Assembly: GCA_945871875.1 (NCBI GenBank)
Contig: CAMBYC010000009.1
Span: forward strand, 1-39,771
From: Sphingobacterium thalpophilum
GTDB taxonomy: Bacteria; Bacteroidota; Bacteroidia; Chitinophagales; Chitinophagaceae
Direction of reading: 5' to 3'
DNA length: 39,771 nt
Shown here: positions 9,328 to 17,254 of the stretch, piece by piece
How the letters are laid out: each line of letters opens with the position of its first letter
How positions within the stretch are numbered: the first letter of the stretch is position 1
The notes under the pieces: generated by a model
What the model was told of the DNA's origin: nothing
Seen by the model: only the letters and a program-made list of their open reading frames with translations
Database searches by the model: none
Program-made: the position numbers and the translations under genes

Positions 9328-10623
9328 TTGTCATTAAAAGAAAAATATAAATTATTTAAACTTTACAGCGAAAGTTCTATACTAAACAATAGAATTATAC
9401 AAATTGCTATATCAGATCTAATTAGTCAAATAAATAACTTTGATGAAAATGCTAATACTTTTTTATATCCAAAAAAGTTATTAAAAAATTTATATATTTC
9501 ATTTATTACTTTTTTTCTATTCATTTTTCAAAAAAAAAAAACAATATTATTTTTTCCATTAGATGAAACACATTTAAAACAAATGGTGCCAGTGGCAATT
9601 GCCATTAAAAACAATGGTGAACACAACATTTTATTTGTTTCAACAAAAATTAGGTTAAGGAAAGAAATAGTTGAAACTGGTTTTAAATTTATTGAACTTC
9701 CAGTATTCACATTATTTAATTTTTTTTCAAAAAGCAAGGAAAAACAAATTTATAATCGAGCAAATTATTTCAACCAATTAAGTAAAGTAATTCTTTGGAT
9801 TATTTCGCCAAAAGCAGTAATTGTTGGAAATGATTTAATATTGGAAAATAGGGCTTTAACAATAAACTCAACAGAAAAAAATGTTCAAACATTTTGTATC
9901 CAACATGGAAGTATGAATAGTTTAAATCCATTGTACAACGAAATATTAGTTAAAAACTATTTTGTATATGGACAACGAACAAAAAATCATTTGGAAACAT
10001 TAAATTTAACAAATACAAAATTTTTGGTTTCTGGAGCTCCATACCTCGAAAACTTGGAGGTAAATGAAAATTTAACTAAGGTGTTTAATCAGAAAGTATT
10101 GATACTACTTTCTGGTCCAGGTCATTCATACTCATTAAATCATCACAAAGAAATTTTAACATCTTTAATACGTTTGTCTGAACTTCACACAGAAATAAAT
10201 TTTGTTTTAAAGCCACATCCAAAAGATGCTTTTTCAAAAAATATTGTAGAAAATACACATATTAAGTACTTATCAAACGAAGAGCTAAAAGCTGCAAAAA
10301 AAAATACATTAGAACTAATTACAGAATTTGATTTGATAATTTCAGGAGCATCAACAAGTGTGATAGAGGCAATTGCCCTCGGCAAAAAAGTAATAACAAT
10401 AGATTATGAAGCGGTTTATTCAGAAGCAGATTTTATACAAGATGGACTTACATATCATTGCGCTAGTGAAATTCAACTACTGAATTTCTTTGAAAATTTT
10501 CAATCGAACTTAAACAGCATAAAAGAAAATGCAAATGTTATAAACGATTATTTTCAGCAAAATACTTTGGGTTTAAAACCATCTGAATTAATAGCAAAGG
10601 AGATTTTATCATGTGTGGAATAG
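9328..10623 (+). CDS. Putative GT-B transferase with HP and S motifs (capsule/polysialyltransferase-like)
   Basis: The protein has 431 residues from a TTG start; no nearby ATG gives a better start. It is not an ordinary GT4 enzyme. Visible motifs are QHGSMNSLNP with H193-G194, KPHPK with H297-P298, and ISGASTSVIEAIALGKKVITI with S342-T343-S344. An HP motif followed by a serine/threonine-rich motif is shared by bacterial sialyl/polysialyltransferases and by CDP-glycerol glycerophosphotransferase-type proteins. As the locus makes a CMP-nonulosonate, this gene is a reasonable candidate for its transferase, but that is inference. It overlaps asnB by 13 bases. Confidence 0.6.
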   Translation: MSLKEKYKLFKLYSESSILNNRIIQIAISDLISQINNFDENANTFLYPKKLLKNLYISFITFFLFIFQKKKTILFFPLDETHLKQMVPVAIAIKNNGEHNILFVSTKIRLRKEIVETGFKFIELPVFTLFNFFSKSKEKQIYNRANYFNQLSKVILWIISPKAVIVGNDLILENRALTINSTEKNVQTFCIQHGSMNSLNPLYNEILVKNYFVYGQRTKNHLETLNLTNTKFLVSGAPYLENLEVNENLTKVFNQKVLILLSGPGHSYSLNHHKEILTSLIRLSELHTEINFVLKPHPKDAFSKNIVENTHIKYLSNEELKAAKKNTLELITEFDLIISGASTSVIEAIALGKKVITIDYEAVYSEADFIQDGLTYHCASEIQLLNFFENFQSNLNSIKENANVINDYFQQNTLGLKPSELIAKEILSCVE

Positions 10624-12515
10624 CTGGAATTTTTGGTATTGGTGCGAATGATCAAAGAATAAATAAAATGGTAAAAGCACTAAATCATCGAGGACCAGAC
10701 GGTCATGGTGTTTTTAGTGAAGAAAATATTACTTTGGGGCATACTAGGCTATCAATAATTGATTTATCTCAAAATGGTAATCAGCCAATGTATGATATTG
10801 ATGGTCGATATGTAATTGTATTTAATGGTGAAGTTTACAATTTCGAATCCCTAAAAAATGAATTCTTGAAAAATGAGGTTTTTAGTTCAGGTAATGATAC
10901 AGAAACTTTATTGTTGCTTTATAAGAAGCTTGGTGTTAAAATGTTAGAACATTTGCGTGGTATGTTCGCTTTTGTTATTTATGACAAAATAACAAAAGAA
11001 ATATTTGGTGCAAGAGATAGAATGGGTATTAAGCCACTTTTATATTTTAAGGGTGAGGAAAACTTTATTTTTGCCTCAGAACTTAAATCAATTTGTTCAA
11101 GTGATTTAATTGAAACAACAATAAATAAAAAAGCGCTTAGGCAATTGTTTATGTACGGTTCAATACAATATCCTAATACCATGGTAGAAGGTGTTCTATC
11201 TATACCGCCAGCGCATTATTTTACAGTTAAAAACAATGTATTGTTTATCAGCAATTATTGGGATTTTCCAACTCAAGAAAATTTTACTGGTAGTTTTGAC
11301 GAAGCTTGTATTGAATTCGAGAAATTGTATCAGGAATCAATTAGCCTGAGAATGATATCTGATAGAAAAGTTGGAGTGTTTTTAAGCAGTGGTCTTGACA
11401 GTGCATCTATTCTGGCTGAACTAAAAGAGCTTGAAGTAAAATCTGTTGAAACTTTTACAATTGGTTTTACGGGTAATCATGAGAAATTTTTTGATGAAAT
11501 TGAAAAAGCAAAATCAATATCAAATTATTTAGGGTATAAAAATAATTGTGAAAAAGTTAATGTAAATGATATTGATAAATATTTAAATGATTACCTAAAT
11601 GCTATTGATCAACCATCAATAGATGGATTCAATACATATTTGGTTTCAAATTTAAGTAAAGAACATTTAACGGTTGCTTTAAGTGGTTTAGGTGGTGATG
11701 AATTAATGTTAGGCTATCCAAGAAATATAAATTTATTCAATAAAACAAGACAAAAAATCAAACTTCCTTCTTGCATTTCAGATTGGATTTTAAAAAATAG
11801 ACTTGAAAAAGGTGTAAATATTAAATTTTTAAATCAGCTATTTAATAGATTTGGCAATCCTTCAAACATAAAATTGAATTATTGGTCAAATAGACTCATC
11901 ATGTCAACACATGAAGCGAATAAACTCTTTAAAAGCAATATTAGTTTGGAAGAGGATTTAGCAGATTTTTATAAATTTGATGAATCTAACTATCAAGGAA
12001 ATTTATTCAATAAATTAAGTTATTATGAGATACGGTCATTTATGTTAAGTCAATTACTGAGAGATATGGATGTTGTTTCAATGTCACAATCCATTGAAGT
12101 CCGATTTCCTTTAATTGATCATAAACTAATTGAATTTATTTTTAGTTTGCCACCACATTTTAAATTTAACTTCAAATCCAAATCATTAAAAAATAAAACA
12201 GGAAGAGGGTCATACAATTCATCTGGAATGAAATATCTTTTAGTGAAATTATTTGAAAATAAACTTCCAAAAGGTTTTATGGATACCCCCAAACAAGGTT
12301 TTCAATTACCTGTAGTTGATTGGTTTAAAAGTAAATACTCAGAATATTTAAAACAAAAATTAAGTTTAGACTTTTCTGAAAAATTTGGTTTTGATAATAA
12401 AATCATTGAAAAATATAAAGAAAAAATAGATGGAAATGAATTTAATAATATTCATTTTTTATTATTGATGACAGCTAGTTGGGAAAAAAACTTCAAAATA
12501 ATCAAATCAAAATGA
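10611..12515 (+). CDS. asnB: Asparagine synthase (glutamine-hydrolysing)-like amidotransferase
   Basis: This 634-residue protein has the full AsnB architecture. The class II glutaminase domain starts with MCGIAGIFG (nucleophile Cys2), with NHRGPDGHG and GNDTETLL following. The synthetase domain has the pyrophosphate loop SSGLDSASIL near residue 260 and SGLGGDELMLGYP near residue 360. Housekeeping AsnB makes asparagine. In O-antigen loci, homologues such as WbpS of Pseudomonas aeruginosa are thought to amidate uronic-acid residues. The uronic-acid genes in this window make that role attractive here. It overlaps its neighbours on both sides (13 bases upstream, ATGA downstream). Confidence 0.9.
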   Translation: MCGIAGIFGIGANDQRINKMVKALNHRGPDGHGVFSEENITLGHTRLSIIDLSQNGNQPMYDIDGRYVIVFNGEVYNFESLKNEFLKNEVFSSGNDTETLLLLYKKLGVKMLEHLRGMFAFVIYDKITKEIFGARDRMGIKPLLYFKGEENFIFASELKSICSSDLIETTINKKALRQLFMYGSIQYPNTMVEGVLSIPPAHYFTVKNNVLFISNYWDFPTQENFTGSFDEACIEFEKLYQESISLRMISDRKVGVFLSSGLDSASILAELKELEVKSVETFTIGFTGNHEKFFDEIEKAKSISNYLGYKNNCEKVNVNDIDKYLNDYLNAIDQPSIDGFNTYLVSNLSKEHLTVALSGLGGDELMLGYPRNINLFNKTRQKIKLPSCISDWILKNRLEKGVNIKFLNQLFNRFGNPSNIKLNYWSNRLIMSTHEANKLFKSNISLEEDLADFYKFDESNYQGNLFNKLSYYEIRSFMLSQLLRDMDVVSMSQSIEVRFPLIDHKLIEFIFSLPPHFKFNFKSKSLKNKTGRGSYNSSGMKYLLVKLFENKLPKGFMDTPKQGFQLPVVDWFKSKYSEYLKQKLSLDFSEKFGFDNKIIEKYKEKIDGNEFNNIHFLLLMTASWEKNFKIIKSK

Positions 12516-13546
12516 TAAAAAATAAAAAACTTTTGATTACTGGTGGTACTGGTTCATTTGGAAACGCAGTATTAAATCGTTTTTTACATTCAGATATTTT
12601 TGATGAAATCAGAATTTTTTCTCGTGATGAGAAAAAGCAAGATGACATGCGGAATCAATTACAAAATGATAAATTAAAATTTTATATTGGTGATGTCAGG
12701 GATTATTCAAGTGTGGAGCGAGCCATGCGTGGGGTGGATTATGTTTTTCATGCCGCAGCTTTAAAACAAGTACCTTCTTGTGAATTTTTTCCAATAGAAG
12801 CTACAAAAACAAATGTATTCGGAACACAAAACGTAATAGATGCCGCGGGAGCAAATAAAGTAAAAAAAGTAATCTGTTTAAGTACCGATAAGGCTGCTTA
12901 CCCTATCAATGCAATGGGAATATCAAAAGCTTTAATGGAAAAAGTAGCCATTGCAGCTTCTAGAAATTTATCTAATACGACTGTTTGCTTGACTCGATAT
13001 GGAAATGTAATGGCATCAAGAGGTTCTGTAATACCCTTGTTTTTAAAACAACTAAAAAATGGGCAACCATTAACCATTACAGACCCTAATATGACCCGTT
13101 TTTTAATGTCATTGGATGAAGCGGTTGAATTAGTATTATTTGCATTTGAACACGGAAATTCTGGTGATTTATTTGTAAATAAAGCACCAGCGGGAACTAT
13201 AAGAGATTTAGCGCAGGCCATGAAAGAATTGTGTAATGCCGACAACGAAATAAAAATAATTGGAACACGTCATGGCGAGAAATTATTTGAAACACTTTGT
13301 ACTCGTGAAGAAATGATGAAGGCCGAAGATATGGGTGAATTTTACAGGATTCCCGCTGATAATCGTGATTTAAACTATGCCCAATACTTTTCTGAAGGTG
13401 AACAAGATGTATCAAAAATTGAAGATTATCATTCGCATAATACTACTCAACAAGGAGTAGAAGGTATGAAAAAATTATTACTCAAATTACCTTTGATAAG
13501 AAAAGAAGTTTTGGGTGAACAAAATATCAATCAATACCTTGACTAA
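12512..13546 (+). CDS. capE: UDP-GlcNAc 4,6-dehydratase (5-inverting), CapE/FnlA/WbjB type
   Basis: The ATG at 12512 overlaps the asnB stop as ATGA and gives 344 residues starting directly before LLITGGTGSFGNAV, the SDR cofactor motif. Longer starts would run into asnB. The active-site segment STDKAAYPINAMGISK has Met135 and Lys139 where classical SDRs have Tyr and Lys. A methionine there is seen in WbpM/CapE-type dehydratases. The enzyme converts UDP-GlcNAc to a 4-keto-6-deoxy-L-sugar, the first step to UDP-L-FucNAc. CapF and CapG homologues follow, supporting the assignment over PseB. Confidence 0.9.
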   Translation: MIKNKKLLITGGTGSFGNAVLNRFLHSDIFDEIRIFSRDEKKQDDMRNQLQNDKLKFYIGDVRDYSSVERAMRGVDYVFHAAALKQVPSCEFFPIEATKTNVFGTQNVIDAAGANKVKKVICLSTDKAAYPINAMGISKALMEKVAIAASRNLSNTTVCLTRYGNVMASRGSVIPLFLKQLKNGQPLTITDPNMTRFLMSLDEAVELVLFAFEHGNSGDLFVNKAPAGTIRDLAQAMKELCNADNEIKIIGTRHGEKLFETLCTREEMMKAEDMGEFYRIPADNRDLNYAQYFSEGEQDVSKIEDYHSHNTTQQGVEGMKKLLLKLPLIRKEVLGEQNINQYLD

Positions 13547-13970
13547 TTTGCATAATTTCAAACTTATTGAAGGCGGAATATTTTCGGATAATAGAGGCAA
13601 ATTATTTCATGTAAATGGATTTGACATGACGTTAGTTAAACGTTTTTATGTTGTTGAAAATTGTCCAGAAAACCCTATTAGAGCGTGGCAAGCTCACCAA
13701 AAAGAAAGCAAATGGTTTTATTTGGTAAAAGGTAGTTTTTTAATTGGATTGGTACAACCTGATAATTGGGAAAATCCATCCAAAAATCTACAAATAGAAA
13801 AAATAATTCTGAGTGAAACTCAAAGTAAAGTGCTTTACATCCCTCCTGGTTATGCCAATGGTGTAAAGGCGTTAGAAGAAAACTCTAAATTAATGGTTTT
13901 CTCTAACTTTACTATTCAAGAATCCGAAACTGATAATATTAAATTTGATATCAACACTTGGCAATTATAG
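13515..13970 (+). CDS. RmlC-like cupin, sugar epimerase/isomerase family
   Basis: The protein has up to 151 residues from GTG at 13515, which overlaps capE by 32 bases. A TTG at 13548, just past the capE stop, is an alternative start. It resembles dTDP-4-dehydrorhamnose 3,5-epimerase-like cupins: IEGGIFSDNRGKLF near the start, RAWQAHQKESKWFYLVKGSFLIG in the middle and VLYIPPGYANGVKAL, parallel to the RmlC IPPGFAHG block. Such proteins epimerise or isomerise keto-sugars. It lies between capE and capF, but CapF has its own cupin domain, so it is either accessory or acts on another keto-sugar. Confidence 0.72.
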   Translation: MNKISINTLTNLHNFKLIEGGIFSDNRGKLFHVNGFDMTLVKRFYVVENCPENPIRAWQAHQKESKWFYLVKGSFLIGLVQPDNWENPSKNLQIEKIILSETQSKVLYIPPGYANGVKALEENSKLMVFSNFTIQESETDNIKFDINTWQL

Positions 13971-13975
13971 TTTTT

Positions 13976-14495
13976 GGTGATTAGTAACTGGTGATTGGTT
14001 ACTAGTAATTAGTTAAGTTTTCACAAACAACTAGTTACAAACAAAAAGTTACAAATCACTAGCCACTATTCACAAGACACAAGAATGATTCATAAAGATT
14101 TAGATGTTTGGAAAAAGTCAGTTGACTTTGTAACTATTGTATATAAACAAACTAGTTCTTTTCCAAAAGACGAAATGTATGGTTTAACTTCACAAATAAG
14201 GAGAGCAGCCATATCCATTCCATCAAATATTGCTGAGGGAGCAGCGAGAAGAAATAAAACCGAATTTAGACAATTTCTATATGTATCTTTAGCAAGTACT
14301 GCTGAAATAGAAACACAATTAATTATTTCTGTTAATTTAAACTACATTTCTCAAGACATCCAATTAGAATTGACTAATGAATTAACAATATTATCAAAAA
14401 TGTTACAAGGTTTAATCAAATCACTCAATATCCAAAACTAGTTACTATTTAACAGTCACCAATTACAAATCACTAGTTACTATTCACTAATTACC
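13976..14495 (+). mobile_element. Four-helix-bundle cassette 1 with low-complexity inverted arms
   Basis: The cassette lies between the cupin gene and capF and consists of arms around an S23/IVP-type ORF. The left arm (13976-14012) and right arm (14456-14495) are built from the same short words, such as GTGATTAG, GTAACT and ACTAGT. The right arm reads as an imperfect reverse complement of the left. The left flank also holds a right-arm-like tract (about 14028-14073), so it could fold by itself. The left boundary is six bases after the upstream stop; the right boundary is just before the capF start. There are no transposase, target-site duplication or terminator signs. Confidence 0.55.
14085..14441 (+). 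CDS. Four-helix bundle protein, S23/23S rRNA intervening-sequence (IVP) family
   Basis: This 118-residue, wholly helical protein has the family signatures: DLDVWKKSVDFVTIVYKQT at the start, FPKDEMYGLTSQIRRAAISIPSNIAEGAARRN in the middle and FRQFLYVSLASTAEIETQL after it. Relatives are encoded in 23S rRNA intervening sequences and include the Avd accessory protein of diversity-generating retroelements. The cellular role of stand-alone copies is not established. It sits within the capEFG genes, in the same direction, between arms of complementary low-complexity DNA, and has no apparent link to sugar chemistry. Confidence 0.9.
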   Translation: MIHKDLDVWKKSVDFVTIVYKQTSSFPKDEMYGLTSQIRRAAISIPSNIAEGAARRNKTEFRQFLYVSLASTAEIETQLIISVNLNYISQDIQLELTNELTILSKMLQGLIKSLNIQN

Positions 14496-14505
14496 TGTAA
14501 AAAAA

Positions 14506-15636
14506 ATGTTAAAAATAGGAGTTACCGGACAAGCCGGATTTATAGGCAAACATATTTATAATACCCTTGGGTTAACACCAGAAAAATTTGAACGAATAGC
14601 ATTCAAAAAAGAGTATTTTGAAGTTGATAATGATTTAGATGCCTTTGTAAGCAGCTGCGATGTAATTATTCATTTAGCAGCCATGAATAGACACAATGAT
14701 GCAAATATCATTTACGATACCAATTTAGCATTGGTTCAAAAACTGATTGCTTCCTTAAAAAGAACTAACTCAAAACCGCATATATTATTTTCCTCTTCCA
14801 CCCAAGAAGAAAAAGATAATTTATATGGAAAATCAAAAAAAGAAGGTCGTGAATTATTTGTAAATTGGGCCAATAGAAACCAAGCAAAATTTACAGGATT
14901 AGTAATTCCAAATGTATTTGGACCTTTTGGACACCCCTACTATAATTCGGTGGTAGCCACTTTTTGCCACCAATTATCACATGGAGAAACACCAACAGTA
15001 AATGGTGACAGCCAATTAAATTTGATATACGTGGGAGAGTTAGTAAATGAATTTATAGGTCAAATTGAAATTGCAATCAAAAAAGAATCTTTTCAAGAAA
15101 CTATTTATATAAATCATAAGCACGAAATCACTTTAGTAAAACTTTTAAATAAAATAACAAATTTCCAAATTGAGTACCAACAAAAAGGAATTATTCCTGA
15201 ATTAAATACTTCACTGGACTACTTATTATTCAATACTTTTAGATGTTATATACCTATCAAATTACATTTTCCAGTCAAATTTGTGAGTCATAAAGATCCT
15301 AGAGGTGCATTTACTGAATTAATCAGGTTAAATATTGGTGGGCAAGTATCCTTTTCAACAACAGTACCTCAAATAACCAGAGGAAACCATTTCCACACTC
15401 GTAAAATTGAACGATTTGCAGTGATCAAAGGCAAAGCTTTAATACAACTCAGACAAATTGGTACAAATGAAGTCTTTGATTTTTATTTAGATGGAAATGA
15501 ACCTGCCTATGTAGATATGCCAATTTGGTACACACATAATATTAAAAACATCGGTGACGAAGAATTGTATACTATTTTTTGGATCAATGAATTTTACGAC
15601 CCATCGGATCCAGATACTTATTTTGAGAATGTCTAA
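14506..15636 (+). CDS. capF: Bifunctional epimerase/reductase, CapF/FnlB/WbjC type
   Basis: This 376-residue, two-domain protein has an N-terminal SDR domain with GQAGFIG near residue 8 and the catalytic pair Y107-x3-K111 in LYGKSKKEG. A C-terminal cupin follows from about residue 265, with GNHFHTRKIERFAVIKGKA (probable zinc histidines) and WYTHNIKNIG. In CapF the cupin epimerises C3 and the SDR domain reduces C4 of the CapE product, giving UDP-6-deoxy-L-TalNAc. The length agrees with Staphylococcus aureus CapF. It is separated from capE by the cupin gene and four-helix-bundle cassette 1, and from capG by the decayed cassette. Confidence 0.92.
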   Translation: MLKIGVTGQAGFIGKHIYNTLGLTPEKFERIAFKKEYFEVDNDLDAFVSSCDVIIHLAAMNRHNDANIIYDTNLALVQKLIASLKRTNSKPHILFSSSTQEEKDNLYGKSKKEGRELFVNWANRNQAKFTGLVIPNVFGPFGHPYYNSVVATFCHQLSHGETPTVNGDSQLNLIYVGELVNEFIGQIEIAIKKESFQETIYINHKHEITLVKLLNKITNFQIEYQQKGIIPELNTSLDYLLFNTFRCYIPIKLHFPVKFVSHKDPRGAFTELIRLNIGGQVSFSTTVPQITRGNHFHTRKIERFAVIKGKALIQLRQIGTNEVFDFYLDGNEPAYVDMPIWYTHNIKNIGDEELYTIFWINEFYDPSDPDTYFENV

Positions 15637-16100
15637 AGTAAAAGTAAAAAGTTTAAGGTAAAAAAGTAATATTATTAGATGAAACAAAATGATTTATTAG
15701 AAAAGACTTTTAACTTTAACGTAAATGTTTTGAAGTTTTTACGAACACTACCAAAGAATCTGAATACAATATCATAAAATATCAATTAGGCAAATCTTCA
15801 AACTCAGTTAGAGCAAATTATGAGGAGTCACAAGCTGCCTCATCACCTGCGGATTTTAAAAACAAAAATAGAATATCACTTAAAGAAGCAAAATATTCCA
15901 ATTATTGGTTAAGAGTAATCAAAGAATTACTAGAAATCAAATCTGAAGAACTTGAAAAGTTAGTCAAATAAAGAGCTGAACTAAAAAATATTCTAAGGTC
16001 AATCGACATAAATTAAATAAAGAAAATTCAAAGGAAAAAAGGAAAAGATAAAACTAAAAAATAAATAAGTTTTAATAATTAACTTTTGACTTTTGACTAA
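15635..16100 (+). mobile_element. Four-helix-bundle cassette 2 (decayed) with low-complexity arms
   Basis: This fills the 473-base gap between capF and capG. The left arm starts at the capF stop codon and runs to about 15667 in AAAAGT/GTTTAAGG words. The right arm (16081-16100) is AACTTTTGACTTTTGACTAA, an imperfect reverse complement of the left one. Between them lies a frameshifted four-helix-bundle gene. The layout is the same as in cassette 1 and the 36458-36960 cassette, but with a different arm sequence. The stretch 15972-16080 after the pseudogene is purine-rich and shows no other gene. Confidence 0.45.
15679..15971 (+). pseudogene. Frameshifted four-helix bundle (IVP family) gene
   Basis: From ATG 15679 the frame reads MKQNDLLEKTFNFNVNVLKFLRTLPK and then stops at a TAA after about 33 codons. 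The neighbouring frame takes over at about 15745 with EYNIIKYQLGKSSNSVRANYEESQAA, then RISLKEAKYSNYWLRVIKEL, to the stop at 15969-15971. The joined product, about 97 residues, is a recognisable four-helix-bundle protein of the subfamily with the YQLGKSS motif. It differs from the other two copies in the window. Loss of one A in the run before GAATCTGAATAC explains the break. Confidence 0.8.
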
Positions 16101-16109
16101 TAAAAACAC

Positions 16110-17246
16110 ATGAACAAACAACTAAAACTAGTAACCGTTGTCGGAACTCGTCCAGAAATCATTCGCCTATCTCGTGTAATGGCTAAAATGGATGAATCAC
16201 CTGCAATAGAACATATCATAGTTCATACTGGTCAAAATTATGATTATGAATTAAACCAAATATTTTTCGATGATTTAGGTATCCGCAAGCCAGATTATTT
16301 TTTAAACGCTGCTGGAGCCACAGCTACAGAAACAGTTGGACAAATTTTAATTAAAATTGATACTTTATTGGCCGATATAAACCCTGATGCTTTTATGGTA
16401 CTGGGAGACACCAACAGTTGTTTATGTGCTATACCTGCAAAAAAACGTCATATTCCAATTTTCCATATGGAAGCAGGTAATAGGTGTTTTGACCAGCGTG
16501 TACCTGAAGAAACTAACAGAAAAATTGTTGACCATATTGCTGACATCAATTTAACTTATAGTGATATTGCAAGAGAATATTTGCTTAGAGAAGGTTTGCC
16601 AGCAGATAGAATTATTAAAACCGGTTCTCCCATGTTTGAGGTATTGAATCATTACAAACCAAGTATAGAACAAAGTAATATTTTGAACAAACTTTCTTTG
16701 GAGAAAGATAAATACTTTGTGGTTTCCGCACACAGAGAAGAAAATATAAGTAATGAAAAGAATTTCCAAAATTTAATGGATAGTCTAAATACAATAGCAA
16801 AAAAATACCAATTTCCAATCATTGTAAGTACCCACCCTAGAACACGTAAAATGATTGAAAGCAAAGCAATTGAAATGCAACCTGAAATTCAATTTTTAAA
16901 ACCGATGGGCTTTAATGATTACAATGCACTACAAATAAATTCATTCGCAGTACTATCTGATAGTGGTACAATTTCAGAAGAAAGTTCAATTTTAAATTTT
17001 GCGGCTTTAAACATCCGTGAAGCGCATGAAAGGCCCGAAGCCATGGAAGAAACTGCTGTAATGATGGTCGGTCTTAATAAGGAGAGGATTTTACAAGGAT
17101 TATTCCAATTAACACACGAAAAAAATAGTCTAACTAGAATCTATCGTCCAATTATTGATTACAGCATGCCAAATGTTTCCGATAAAATGGTTAGAATTAT
17201 TTTAAGTTATACAGATTACATAAAAAGGGTAGTTTGGGGGAAATAA
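16110..17246 (+). CDS. capG: UDP-N-acetyl-L-talosamine/UDP-GlcNAc-type 2-epimerase, CapG/FnlC/WbjD type
   Basis: This 378-residue non-hydrolysing epimerase is of the WecB superfamily: VTVVGTRPEIIRLSRVMAKMD at the N-terminus, VLGDTNSC near residue 95, FHMEAGNRCFDQRVPEETNRKIVDH near residue 120, SAHREEN near residue 210 and SDSGTISEESS near residue 285. The NRCFDQRVPEETNR form is typical of the CapG/WbjD branch. It inverts C2 of UDP-6-deoxy-L-TalNAc to give UDP-L-FucNAc, the last step after CapE and CapF. It starts after the decayed four-helix-bundle cassette. Confidence 0.9.
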   Translation: MNKQLKLVTVVGTRPEIIRLSRVMAKMDESPAIEHIIVHTGQNYDYELNQIFFDDLGIRKPDYFLNAAGATATETVGQILIKIDTLLADINPDAFMVLGDTNSCLCAIPAKKRHIPIFHMEAGNRCFDQRVPEETNRKIVDHIADINLTYSDIAREYLLREGLPADRIIKTGSPMFEVLNHYKPSIEQSNILNKLSLEKDKYFVVSAHREENISNEKNFQNLMDSLNTIAKKYQFPIIVSTHPRTRKMIESKAIEMQPEIQFLKPMGFNDYNALQINSFAVLSDSGTISEESSILNFAALNIREAHERPEAMEETAVMMVGLNKERILQGLFQLTHEKNSLTRIYRPIIDYSMPNVSDKMVRIILSYTDYIKRVVWGK

Positions 17247-17254
17247 GTAATATA

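Noticed and set aside
12479-12511. Longer N-terminus for capE from a TTG at 12479
   Set aside because: It would overlap asnB by 37 bases and add residues not found before the SDR cofactor motif; the ATG at 12512 forms a typical ATGA overlap.
12898-13245. 115-codon minus-strand open frame
   Set aside because: It is antisense to the well-conserved capE gene, has no recognisable domain and is explained by codon bias of the real gene.
13976-14495. Insertion sequence or transposon with conventional terminal repeats
   Set aside because: There is no transposase, the arms are imperfect and low-complexity, and no target-site duplication is visible.
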